This document shows, piece by piece, positions 34,553-42,255 of a DNA stretch of 59,170 nucleotides (position 1 is its first letter; each line of letters opens with the position of its first letter). The notes under the pieces are model-generated. The model saw nothing but the letters and a program-made list of their open reading frames with translations, had not been told where the DNA came from and made no database searches. Position numbers and translations under genes: made by a program. The stretch is from an uncultured Lachnospiraceae bacterium. Lineage in GTDB: Bacteria; Bacillota; Clostridia; Lachnospirales; Lachnospiraceae. The stretch is taken from NCBI GenBank assembly GCA_910584725.1, contig CAJUBE010000029.1, forward strand, positions 1 to 59,170. Direction: 5' to 3'.

Positions 34553-36358
34553 TTACTCCTGCACGACCCAAATCCCATCCGCCCCGTAAGGCTGTATCAT
34601 TTTCACCTTCGCGCTGCCGCCGTCCGCCGGAAAAGAAACCGTCACTTCCACGCTGCCGTCCGCCTGCCTGCTGCCCGCCGTGACGGCCGCCTCCCCATCC
34701 GCGGATAAATTCAGAAGAACTGCCGCCGCCGTCTCCGGCGCAAATAAATCCCGATACTCCTGATAGTTTTCCCTGCCCTGCAGTGCGTTTTCATTCAGCG
34801 CCTCTCCCGCGCCGTTGGTCAGATAGTCGACGGGCGTGCCGTTAATGCCTGCGCCGTAGGCTTCCTCAAAGGCGCCGCTGTCGGAAATGCTGTCGTACAT
34901 CCAACTGACACTGTTTTCCTTTACCCGGTATTCGCCATCCTCCCGCTCCCAGGTCAGGATCTCCCGCCACACCTTCACATGCGGATCCGACGTCCACGCA
35001 TAGTACAGAATAACCGTCCGATTTTCCACACACTCCACAATACGGTAATCCTTCTCACTGTCCCAAGGCCAGGGGCTTGACCAGCCGAAACCATAATTGT
35101 CCTCTTCCCCGCCCAGAAGCTCCTCATCTCTCAGTTTGTCCTGCGTCTGCTTTGTGCTGAGAGCCACAATCGTATTCCCGTCCCTGTTGCAAAACGCTTT
35201 CGCCCACGCATCCGCGGCACGCCACAGTTCCTCATTTTCCACGTCCGCTGCCTGCAGTTCTCCTCCATCTTTCGCATCTGCCCTCCACGGGTCAGTGCCG
35301 AAAACCACCGCCGCCGCCACAACTGCCGCCAGCGCCATTCCCTTGACAACACGGTTCGGCGCACGCCAGCGCATCACATTTTTTATGCGCGACTTCGTGT
35401 CGCCCTCCCCGAAAGCCAGCGGCGTACCACCCGGAAAAAGTTTCCCTGTGGCCAGATTCAGAAGGGAGGTCGAATAGTCCGCCCGGATATCCTGTCCCAT
35501 CTTCCTCATAACCGCCTCATCACAGGACATTTCCATATCCTTCCCGGACAGATAGTAGGCCGCCCAGACCAGCGGGTGAAACCAATATATCGCCAAAGTG
35601 AAAAAGGAGAGCAGCCTTATGATATGATCGCCCCTGCGGATGTGCGTCCGTTCATGCAGAATGATATAATCCATCTCCTTCTCCTGCAGAGAGGAAGGCA
35701 AATAAATCCGCGGCCGTATCACCCCGATCACAAAGGGCGTGGGCGCATAATCCGTAATATAAATATTCTCCCGCAGCCGCACCGCCCCTCTCAGCCTGCG
35801 GGACAAGAAAACCAGACTGACGGCCCCGTACAGGAGCATCGCAACGATTCCCGCCGTCCAGATGCACAACGCAATCCACAAAACCGCCCTTCTCGACAGC
35901 CGAACTTCCTGTCCGCCCAACTCCGTCTGCAGTACCGTCCGCAGCATCACACCTTCCGCCTGCCCTGCATCATTCTGCGGCATTTCGCCGCCCTGTATAT
36001 CGGAAGAGATTTCCCGCTCCACAATCTGCGCCCGCGCCCCGTCCGTTTCACTGAAAGCGCCCATAAAAGAGAGCCGAGATGCAAAAGTAAAAGGACACAG
36101 AAGCCAATACAGCACAAGTCCCCACAGGATATAACTATATATCTTCGGCGCACGGCAAAGCAGCATTCGCAGCAGCAAAACAGCCAGTACAACGCCGCCC
36201 GCAATCATGCCGCGGTACAGTACCTTTAAAAGCAGCTCCCCACCGCCGCCTATGTACGACATATGAAACGCCCGATTCTGCCCCATCTGAAACAAAATTC
36301 TCACGCCTTCTAACACCCATTCTGTCCATTTCCGCATAGTTTTCAACCTCACTTCCAT
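34553..36358 (-). CDS. BlaR1-type M56 membrane metalloprotease-sensor
   Basis: 601 residues. Four N-terminal and central helices surround a cytoplasmic M56 domain: APTPFVIGVIRPRIYLP, zinc motif HERTH at 235-239 and DMEMSCDEAV with the third-ligand Glu. A further helix near 343-360 leads to an extracellular domain of about 240 residues that is not a penicillin-binding domain. An internal ATG at 36337 with GAGG 9 nt upstream may be the true start. It follows the BlaI-type repressor by 15 nt. Expected to sense an outside signal and trigger repressor cleavage. Confidence 0.88.
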   Translation of the reverse strand: MEVRLKTMRKWTEWVLEGVRILFQMGQNRAFHMSYIGGGGELLLKVLYRGMIAGGVVLAVLLLRMLLCRAPKIYSYILWGLVLYWLLCPFTFASRLSFMGAFSETDGARAQIVEREISSDIQGGEMPQNDAGQAEGVMLRTVLQTELGGQEVRLSRRAVLWIALCIWTAGIVAMLLYGAVSLVFLSRRLRGAVRLRENIYITDYAPTPFVIGVIRPRIYLPSSLQEKEMDYIILHERTHIRRGDHIIRLLSFFTLAIYWFHPLVWAAYYLSGKDMEMSCDEAVMRKMGQDIRADYSTSLLNLATGKLFPGGTPLAFGEGDTKSRIKNVMRWRAPNRVVKGMALAAVVAAAVVFGTDPWRADAKDGGELQAADVENEELWRAADAWAKAFCNRDGNTIVALSTKQTQDKLRDEELLGGEEDNYGFGWSSPWPWDSEKDYRIVECVENRTVILYYAWTSDPHVKVWREILTWEREDGEYRVKENSVSWMYDSISDSGAFEEAYGAGINGTPVDYLTNGAGEALNENALQGRENYQEYRDLFAPETAAAVLLNLSADGEAAVTAGSRQADGSVEVTVSFPADGGSAKVKMIQPYGADGIWVVQE

Positions 36359-36373
36359 TCTCTATAATTCCCT

Positions 36374-36736
36374 CTATCGCGCACGGTTTTTTTCAATAAT
36401 CTCCTGCATCTCCCTGATTTCTTCCTCCGATAATTTATTTCTCGAAGTAAAAGCTGTCAGGAATTTCGGCAGAGAACCTCCAAACGATTCCTCCACAAAC
36501 TGCCTGCTCTGCATGGCACGAAACTCTTCCCTGCTCACAAGGGAAGTCACCGTCCCCTTCTCATTCCGAAAAAGCTCCCTGTCACAGACCCTGCGTAAGA
36601 CCGTGTAGGTCGTAGATTTTTTCCAGCTTAATTCCTTTTCACATAATTTCACCAGTTCTCCCGATGGGATCGGTTCATTGTCCCAGATCAGATTTGCAAA
36701 GCGCATCTCCACTTCGCCTAATTTGTACTCTGCCAT
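36374..36736 (-). CDS. BlaI/MecI/CopY-family repressor
   Basis: 120 residues. The winged helix (EVEMRFANLIWDNEPIPSGELVKLCEKELSW, then KKSTTYTVLRRVCDREL) and the C-terminal dimer region (KFLTAFTSRNKLSEEEIREM) match the family at its usual length. GGGAGG precedes the ATG. Two palindromes of its expected type lie over its promoter, so the repressor-sensor operon should be autorepressed. Confidence 0.93.
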   Translation of the reverse strand: MAEYKLGEVEMRFANLIWDNEPIPSGELVKLCEKELSWKKSTTYTVLRRVCDRELFRNEKGTVTSLVSREEFRAMQSRQFVEESFGGSLPKFLTAFTSRNKLSEEEIREMQEIIEKNRAR

Positions 36737-36802
36737 TGTGCCTCCCTTCCACAGCCAATTTTTTGGCCTGCATCCTTATCAATAAAACGTTAAGCCACGA
36801 AA

Positions 36803-36857
36803 GTCTACCGTATGTAGACTATACTCATAGTTTACGCGTAGTAGACCGTCCTGTCAA
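36803..36857 (-). promoter_or_regulatory. BlaI-type promoter with two operators
   Basis: TTGACA (36852-36857), 17-nt spacer, TAAACT (36829-36834). Operators GTCTAC-N5-GTAGAC at 36803-36819 and GTTTAC-N5-GTAGAC at 36830-36846, 27 bp apart; the second covers spacer and -10, the first the early transcript. Confidence 0.85.
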
Positions 36858-36933
36858 GCACAAAAAATAATAACCCTCAGCCTCCTATTTGACATGTTTT
36901 TGAGACATCCCGGCATCCTTATTCCGTCAGACC

Positions 36934-36962
36934 TTGCACCCCCATTCTGAAAATGTTAGTAT
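36934..36962 (+). promoter_or_regulatory. Promoter of the DtxR-type regulator
   Basis: TTGCAC (36934-36939), 17-nt spacer, TAGTAT (36957-36962). It lies downstream of the first ATG of the open frame (36953), which supports the later start at 37007. Confidence 0.6.
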
Positions 36963-37006
36963 GTGTTTACGGACATTTCTGTCCCGGGAAGGAGTACAGG
37001 CATACT

Positions 37007-37399
37007 ATGAGCTATATTCAACACAAAGCCGAGGAATCCCTCGAGGATTACCTTGAAACCATATTAATCTTAAGCAAACGTCTCCCTGCGGTGCGCTCCA
37101 TCGACGTGGCGACCGAGATGAATTTTTCCAAACCCAGCGTGAGCGTCGCCGTAAAAAATATGAAAAGCCGCGAATACATCATCGTTTCCGAAGAGGGCTA
37201 TCTCCAACTGACAGACGAAGGGCGAAAAATCGCCGAAAACGTCTACGAACGCCACACCCTGTTGACGGACTGGCTGGTTCATCTGGGCGTTGACCCCACG
37301 GTTGCGGCAAGCGACGCCTGCAAGATGGAACACGACATCACCCCGGAAAGCTATGAAGCGATGAAAAAATGCATCCTTTCCATTTTAGGGCGGAATTAA
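37007..37399 (+). CDS. DtxR/MntR-family metal-dependent regulator
   Basis: 130 residues. AEESLEDYLETILILSKRLPAVRSIDVATEMNFSKPSVSVAVKNMKSREY is the DtxR/IdeR winged helix; HTLLTDWLVHLGVD and CKMEHDITPE carry the metal-binding Cys, Glu and His positions of the dimer domain. There is no C-terminal SH3-like domain, so it is the short MntR-like form. The ATG at 37007 is used because the promoter overlaps the earlier one. It points at the feo operon, whose promoter has GTTAGY-N4-GCTAAC palindromes, so it is the likely iron repressor of feo. Confidence 0.88.
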   Translation: MSYIQHKAEESLEDYLETILILSKRLPAVRSIDVATEMNFSKPSVSVAVKNMKSREYIIVSEEGYLQLTDEGRKIAENVYERHTLLTDWLVHLGVDPTVAASDACKMEHDITPESYEAMKKCILSILGRN

Positions 37400-37414
37400 A
37401 AACGTAGATTTTTA

Positions 37415-37443
37415 TGGCGCACGACACGATATGTCATGCGCCA
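37415..37443. other. Hairpin between convergent dtxR-like and feo genes
   Basis: TGGCGCA/TGCGCCA (37415-37421, 37437-37443) enclose GACA/TGTC with a single mismatch. No T tract on either side, so it is not a standard terminator. Nothing else is seen up to 37526. Confidence 0.5.
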
Positions 37444-37526
37444 CTCTCAACTACCATTCACACTCACAACATTTTCACATCCATTTACGAGCATTCGATG
37501 CGAAATGTAAGCGCCCTTATTCGCTC

Positions 37527-37718
37527 TCAATTCATAGGATGGCAGGCGCCGCTCATAGCGTGGCAACTTCCTGCCGGACAGCTTGCACACCCGCAGCCGC
37601 AGGATGATTTCCCTTTTTTCTTACCGCGTACCATACTGACAATAATCGCCGCCACCACGAGAACCAAAACCACACTGATGATGATTGTCGCCATATTTTC
37701 CACAAACCATGTAAACAT
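37527..37718 (-). CDS. FeoB-associated Cys-rich membrane protein
   Basis: 63 residues from the ATG at 37718 with AGGAGG 7 nt upstream. One membrane helix (about 8-30), a basic KKKGK stretch, then a Cys/Gly tail SSCGCGCASCPAGSCHAM, typical of the small proteins encoded after feoB in Firmicutes. It may bind or pass on ferrous iron at the membrane. Last gene of the feo operon. Confidence 0.9.
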   Translation of the reverse strand: MFTWFVENMATIIISVVLVLVVAAIIVSMVRGKKKGKSSCGCGCASCPAGSCHAMSGACHPMN

Positions 37719-37763
37719 CGAAATTCCTCCTACTATCGCTGTCAAATTTCTTTACTTTTCGCG

Positions 37764-40163
37764 TTATGAATTTGCCGTGTTCACCTTTCTTGTCAGCTTC
37801 GTCGCTTCCTTGTAAGGTCTGAACAGCATATAAATCATACCGCCTAGAACAACGACAGCCGCCAGCAAGCCCATCATATTCAGATTTCCCGTAAAAGCCA
37901 AGCCAATCTGGTAAACCATCAGCGCCACCGCGTAAGCCAGGCCGCACTGATAACCGATCGCAAACCACGTCCATTTCGCGCTGTTCATCTCCCGCTTGAT
38001 GGCGCCGATCGCCGCAAAGCAGGGTGCGCACAGAAGGTTAAACACAAGGAAGGAATAGCCCGCAACCCGACTAAAGTTTGCCCCGATCTCAGGCCACCCG
38101 CCCGGATAAAGGATACCCATGGTGCCGACGATATTCTCCTTTGCCACAAGACCCGTAATGGAAGCCACCGCCGCCTGCCAGCTCCCCCAGCCAAGGGGTG
38201 TGAAAATCCACGCGATCGCGCCACCGACCGCCGCCAGAAGCGACTGATCCATCTCCTCCTCGGCAAGCATACGGAAACCATCCGCAGTAAATCCAAAGTA
38301 GGTTGTAAACCAGATTACGATAGTAGAGAGCAGGATGATCGTGCCCGCCTTCTTAATAAATGACCATCCGCGTTCCCACATGGAGCGCAGCACATTGCCC
38401 ACCGTGGGCATATGGTAAGCCGGAAGCTCCATGACGAAAGGGGCCGGATCGCCGGAGAACATCTTTGTCTTCTTTAACATGATTCCCGAAATGATAATCG
38501 CTGCCATCCCTACAAAGTATGCGCTCGTCGCTACCCACGCGGAGCCGCCGAAGATTGCGCCTGCCACCATGGCGATAAAAGGAACTTTCGCGCCGCAGGG
38601 GATAAATGTCGTTGTCATAATCGTCATTCTGCGGTCGCGCTCGTTCTCGATCGTCCTCGATGCCATGATGCCAGGGATGCCGCAGCCCGTACCGATCAGC
38701 ATCGGGATAAAAGACTTGCCGGACAAGCCAAACTTGCGGAAGATACGGTCGAGCACGAAGGCAATACGCGCCATATAGCCACACGCCTCAAGGAACGCCA
38801 AAAGCAGGAACAAAACAAACATCTGTGGCACGAAGCCGAGCACCGCGCCCACGCCTGCGACAATACCGTCATTGATCAGCCCGGACAGCCAATCCGCTGT
38901 GCCTGCTGCCTCCAGCGCATTGCCCACCAAAACCGGCACGCCCGGAATCCACACGCCGTAAGCCGCCGGGGCAGGCTCTTCGCCATACTGCTCTACCACC
39001 GCAAGTGCCGCCTCGTAATCCGTGAGGGAAGCCGTCTCCACTGTCACCTCCAGCGTTTCCTCATCCTCCACTTCATAAGGGAAATCGCCTGCGGGCTCCG
39101 CCCCGTTTTCTTCCACATAAGCATCATAGCCATCTACAATAAGAGCCGCGTCGCCGTACTCCCCGGCCGCCTCCTCGTAATCAGAGGAGCCAATGCCGAA
39201 CAGGTGCCACCCATCGCCGAATAGCCCGTCATTCGCCCAGTCCGTAGCGTTTGCGCCCACCGTCACCATGGAAATGTAATAAACTAAGAACATGATCGCC
39301 GCAAAAATCGGCAGTCCCAGGAACCTGTTTGTGACAACTCTGTCAATCTTATCGGAATTTGTCAGCTTCCCTGCGGACTTTTTCTTCAGACACCCTTTGA
39401 TAATGCTGCCAATATAAATATACCGCTCATTGGTAATGATGGATTCCGCGTCGTCGTCCATCTCCTTTTCCGCCGCCCTGATGTCCGCCTCGATATGATT
39501 CTGAACAGCCGGCTCCAGACTTAGCTGCTCTAACACCTTGTCGTCCCGCTCAAACAGCTTGATGGCATACCAGCGCTGCTGTTCCTCCGGCAGCCCGTGT
39601 ACCGCCGCCTCCTCAATGTGGGCAAGGGCGTGTTCCACAGTTCCCGCAAAGGTGTGCATGGGAACGGTCTTTCCGTTCTTCGCCGCCTCCATGGCTGCCT
39701 CCGCCGCCTCCATGATACCGTTACCCTTTAAAGCGGAAATTTCGACCACCTTACATCCCAAAGCCTTCGCCAGTTCCGCCGTGTTAATCTTGTCGCCGTT
39801 TTTCTCCACCACGTCCATCATGTTGATAGCAACCACTACCGGAATACCAAGTTCGGTAAGCTGGGTGGTCAGGTATAAGTTCCTCTCTAAATTCGTGCCG
39901 TCGATCAGATTCAGGATCGCGTCGGGACGCTCGCTGATCAGATAGTTTCTCGCCACCACTTCCTCCAGTGTATAGGGAGAAAGGGAATAAATACCCGGCA
40001 GGTCGGTGATCGTCACACCGTCATGCTTCTTTAACTTTCCTTCCTTCTTTTCCACCGTAACACCCGGCCAGTTTCCGACAAACTGGTTGGAACCGGTCAG
40101 CGCGTTGAACAGCGTCGTTTTTCCGCAGTTCGGGTTACCCGCAAGGGCAATTCGCATACTCAT
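37764..40163 (-). CDS. feoB: Ferrous iron transport GTPase FeoB
   Basis: 799 residues from the ATG at 40163, GGAGG 5 nt upstream. The N-terminal G domain has GNPNCGKTT (G1), DLPG (G3), NMMD (G4) and SALK (G5), then a guanine-dissociation-inhibitor helical region and about nine membrane helices with GTGCGIPG. Between the first and second membrane helices lies an unusually acidic extracytoplasmic insert of about 80 residues (about 325-404), rich in Glu, Asp, Ala and Tyr, probably exposed outside. Imports Fe2+. Confidence 0.96.
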   Translation of the reverse strand: MSMRIALAGNPNCGKTTLFNALTGSNQFVGNWPGVTVEKKEGKLKKHDGVTITDLPGIYSLSPYTLEEVVARNYLISERPDAILNLIDGTNLERNLYLTTQLTELGIPVVVAINMMDVVEKNGDKINTAELAKALGCKVVEISALKGNGIMEAAEAAMEAAKNGKTVPMHTFAGTVEHALAHIEEAAVHGLPEEQQRWYAIKLFERDDKVLEQLSLEPAVQNHIEADIRAAEKEMDDDAESIITNERYIYIGSIIKGCLKKKSAGKLTNSDKIDRVVTNRFLGLPIFAAIMFLVYYISMVTVGANATDWANDGLFGDGWHLFGIGSSDYEEAAGEYGDAALIVDGYDAYVEENGAEPAGDFPYEVEDEETLEVTVETASLTDYEAALAVVEQYGEEPAPAAYGVWIPGVPVLVGNALEAAGTADWLSGLINDGIVAGVGAVLGFVPQMFVLFLLLAFLEACGYMARIAFVLDRIFRKFGLSGKSFIPMLIGTGCGIPGIMASRTIENERDRRMTIMTTTFIPCGAKVPFIAMVAGAIFGGSAWVATSAYFVGMAAIIISGIMLKKTKMFSGDPAPFVMELPAYHMPTVGNVLRSMWERGWSFIKKAGTIILLSTIVIWFTTYFGFTADGFRMLAEEEMDQSLLAAVGGAIAWIFTPLGWGSWQAAVASITGLVAKENIVGTMGILYPGGWPEIGANFSRVAGYSFLVFNLLCAPCFAAIGAIKREMNSAKWTWFAIGYQCGLAYAVALMVYQIGLAFTGNLNMMGLLAAVVVLGGMIYMLFRPYKEATKLTRKVNTANS

Positions 40164-40297
40164 AATATCCTCCATTCCGAAGCGTCAAAAATTTCCGATG
40201 GAAAAAAGATTATCAGACTTATTTTCCATCTTTTTGCTTCTCCTTTAATTAGTTATTCCTAACCGTCTGTTTAAAAATTAAGGGGCTCAGCCCCCTG

Positions 40298-40519
40298 TTA
40301 GTCGACTTCAATCATCTCCGCGTCCGCTTTCCTGATGGAAAGCTCATACCCGCGGACAGTCACCTCAATGGGATCGCCCAGCGGCGCTACCTTGCGGATC
40401 CGCACATCCACGCCCTTCGTCAGCCCCATGTCCATGATCCGGCGTTTGACCGCGCCCTCGCCGTGGAGCTTCACCACCCGGACGGTATCGCCGACTTTTG
40501 ATTCTTTCAGTGTCTTCAT
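40298..40519 (-). CDS. feoA: FeoA-domain protein
   Basis: 73 residues from the ATG at 40519; a TTG two codons earlier has GGAGG 5 nt upstream and could be the start instead. TLKESKVGDTVRVVKLHG, RRIMDMGLTKG and DPIEVTVRGYELSIRKADAEMI form the SH3-like FeoA fold. Partner of FeoB, directly upstream of it. Confidence 0.94.
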   Translation of the reverse strand: MKTLKESKVGDTVRVVKLHGEGAVKRRIMDMGLTKGVDVRIRKVAPLGDPIEVTVRGYELSIRKADAEMIEVD

Positions 40520-40641
40520 TTTCAACCTGTCCTCCTCATTTCATATTTTTTATCATGGAATACTTCTCTGGATTCCATAATATTGAAACATTTAGTAACC
40601 CCTTGTAATATTCCCTGCTTCCAAAGGGCTTCTTAATGCTT

Positions 40642-40854
40642 TCAAACCATAATCTTCTGTGCCATTTCTTTGCTGACCGCAATGCGTGAGTCCTTCACAT
40701 TCACAATCACATTGCCCCCGATGGCGTTTATTACAGTGACCACCCCTCCCACCACAAAACCGAGGTTCTCCAGATGTGTCTTAACTTCCTGTTTTCCTCC
40801 GATTTTCCTGATCATGTTTTCCTCTCCGACTTCTGCTAATGTAAGCGGCATCAT
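40642..40854 (-). CDS. feoA: FeoA-domain protein (second copy)
   Basis: 70 residues from the ATG at 40854, GGAGG 5 nt upstream. MMPLTLAEVGEENMIRKIGG, HLENLGFVVGG and NVIVNVKDSRIAVSKEMA show the FeoA fold but a different sequence from the other copy. First gene of the feo operon; paired feoA genes before feoB are common in Clostridia. Confidence 0.93.
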   Translation of the reverse strand: MMPLTLAEVGEENMIRKIGGKQEVKTHLENLGFVVGGVVTVINAIGGNVIVNVKDSRIAVSKEMAQKIMV

Positions 40855-40891
40855 ATGTTCCTCCATTCCAAAGTGTTTTTGTAACGCAAGT

Positions 40892-41015
40892 GTTAGCTTT
40901 TGCTAACTTCAGATGCAAAGCAACGGATGCCGGACCACGTCAGACATCCTTATGTTTTTCTGGTTAGTTATTGCTAACTATGTATTATCATATGATAATA
41001 ACCACCTTTTGTCAA
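40892..41015 (-). promoter_or_regulatory. feo operon promoter with DtxR-type operators
   Basis: TTGACA (41010-41015), 17-nt spacer and TATGAT (40987-40992). A perfect 18-bp palindrome (TATTATCAT plus its complement, 40983-41000) covers the -10. Two further palindromes lie downstream: GTTAGT-TATT-GCTAAC (40963-40978) and GTTAGC-TTTT-GCTAAC (40892-40907). Repression by the metal regulator at 37007 is inferred. The rest of the gap, 41016-41272, shows no gene. Confidence 0.85.
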
Positions 41016-41272
41016 GACTATTTGGCACATCACTCACAGATTCATCATACTGGTCAATTTGTTATTCAATGCTAACTTATTGTTTTGTGCAAATTGTATG
41101 TAGACATTATTTTAGGTGTCTCAATGTAACTTTCCATTGAAATTCCTTTTCGAGTGATAGGCCGCTATTTCCGCATCAATCAAATAGGGAAGAGCTATCT
41201 TTCTCTACTCGCCGCGCGCCTCATGCGCCGCTTTAGCGGCATACTCCCTCTGCATGGAGCCGAGCAAAATGA

Positions 41273-41298
41273 AAAATCCCTGAAAACTCAGGGATTTT
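41273..41298 (-). terminator. Terminator of the tRNA-Glu/tRNA-Cys unit
   Basis: An 11-bp stem, AAAATCCCTGA (41273-41283) with TCAGGGATTTT (41288-41298), ends in a T-rich stretch on the minus strand (GATTTTTCATTTT). It begins 3 nt after tRNA-Cys. Confidence 0.8.
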
Positions 41299-41301
41299 AA
41301 G

Positions 41302-41373
41302 AGGCGCAGACCGGATTTGAACCGGTGAATCAGGGTGTTGCAGACCCATGCCTTACCACTTGGCTACTGCGCC
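41302..41373 (-). tRNA. tRNA-Cys (anticodon GCA)
   Basis: The minus strand folds into a full cloverleaf: GGCGCAG acceptor arm with CTGCGCC, anticodon loop CTGCAAC with GCA, and T-arm GGTTCAAATCC. No encoded CCA. Confidence 0.95.
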
Positions 41374-41456
41374 ATAATACAATCGGAGTAAATTTCTACG
41401 GAATTAACTCCTGAAGAATTACTTCGTAACTCTTCGCTTCACGATCCTTAGACCGA

Positions 41457-41528
41457 TGACTCCAACGGGAATCGAACCCGTGTTACCGCCGTGAAAGGGC
41501 GATGTCTTAACCGCTTGACCATGGAGCC
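41457..41528 (-). tRNA. tRNA-Glu (anticodon TTC)
   Basis: Cloverleaf on the minus strand: acceptor GGCTCCA with TGGAGTC, anticodon loop CTTTCAC with TTC, T-arm GGTTCGATTCC. Upstream of tRNA-Cys. The 83-nt spacer between them forms hairpins GGAGTAAATT/AATTAACTCC and GAAGAATTAC/GTAACTCTTC. Confidence 0.95.
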
Positions 41529-41562
41529 CGATGAAAGGCTTCATGTAGCCTTAACGAATGAT

Positions 41563-41591
41563 ATGATACCATATCTCACGGCGTTTGACAA
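41563..41591 (-). promoter_or_regulatory. Promoter of the tRNA-Glu/tRNA-Cys unit
   Basis: TTGTCA (41586-41591), 17-nt spacer, TATCAT (41563-41568) on the minus strand, 35 nt before tRNA-Glu. Confidence 0.75.
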
Positions 41592-41634
41592 GGGGAAAAA
41601 TCGTATGACAAGGATATTTTTTTATAATAGAGTA

Positions 41635-41643
41635 TGCTATAAT
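41635..41643 (+). promoter_or_regulatory. Extended -10 promoter of the SMI1-like gene
   Basis: TGCTATAAT is a perfect extended -10; the -35 region is only AT-rich. It is divergent from the tRNA promoter and 44 nt before the chosen start codon. Confidence 0.6.
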
Positions 41644-41686
41644 TTCAATATTGCCACAAAACAAAATTACATGGAGGAATCCGAAA

Positions 41687-42166
41687 TTGTTAAATACGTT
41701 TATAGAGCACATGAAAGAAAACGGCTGGCAGGTTACAATGTATGAAAATCGAAACGATTATCTTTCAAATACAATAACCGCCAGATACACAAACATCCCC
41801 GGACAATGGCTGGAATTTGTCAAAACAGTCAAGTGCATAATGAATGCCGAAGAAACTGTCTGGTTCTTATGCGCGGATGATTTTGAACCACAAAGCGACG
41901 GCGCTTTCCAGTGGAATGAGTGGGAAAAGATCAGCCTTACATCTGCCGACGGCGATCAAGAATGGGAAACCAGAATCAAAACTTTCTGGGACAGCCATCT
42001 TCCCATTATCATGTCCGTAAAAGGCGGCTACGCTTATTATGCGATTTCTATGAAGGACGGTTCTGTTGTCCGTGGAGCCGAACCGGAATTTGAAGAATGC
42101 GAAATCATCGCTCCGTCATTTATGGTGTTTATGGAAAAACTCAGCAAAGGCGAATTACAGATATAA
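41687..42166 (+). CDS. SMI1/KNR4 (SUKH)-like protein
   Basis: 159 residues. The start is a TTG at 41687 with GGAGG 9 nt upstream; no ATG in the region has such a site, and an upstream TTG at 41651 has none. Cytoplasmic, acidic. IPGQWLEFVKTV, WFLCADDFE, LPIIMSVKGGYAYYAISMKDGSVVRGAEPEFEECEIIAPSFMVFMEKL resemble SMI1/KNR4-type proteins, many of which are toxin immunity proteins. No toxin gene is adjacent. Single-gene unit closed by a terminator. Confidence 0.78.
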   Translation: MLNTFIEHMKENGWQVTMYENRNDYLSNTITARYTNIPGQWLEFVKTVKCIMNAEETVWFLCADDFEPQSDGAFQWNEWEKISLTSADGDQEWETRIKTFWDSHLPIIMSVKGGYAYYAISMKDGSVVRGAEPEFEECEIIAPSFMVFMEKLSKGELQI

Positions 42167-42194
42167 ACGCCTTCCATCTCTGCTTATACGCGCC

Positions 42195-42244
42195 GAAACA
42201 GCGGCAAGCCTGTCACACAGCTTTACCGCTGTTTCTTTATTTTT
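42195..42244 (+). terminator. Terminator of the SMI1-like gene
   Basis: GAAACAGCGG (42195-42204) pairs with CCGCTGTTTC (42226-42235) around a 21-nt loop, followed by TTTATTTTT on the plus strand. Confidence 0.8.
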
Positions 42245-42255
42245 CATGCAGGGCA

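Noticed and set aside
36953..37006. Upstream ATG for the DtxR-type regulator
   Set aside because: A TTGCAC-17-TAGTAT promoter overlaps it and it lacks a ribosome site; the ATG at 37007 aligns with the start of the family domain.
41687..42166. Contact-dependent or polymorphic toxin immunity island
   Set aside because: The SMI1-like gene has its own promoter and terminator and no toxin, WXG100 or secretion gene nearby, so only the family resemblance is reported.
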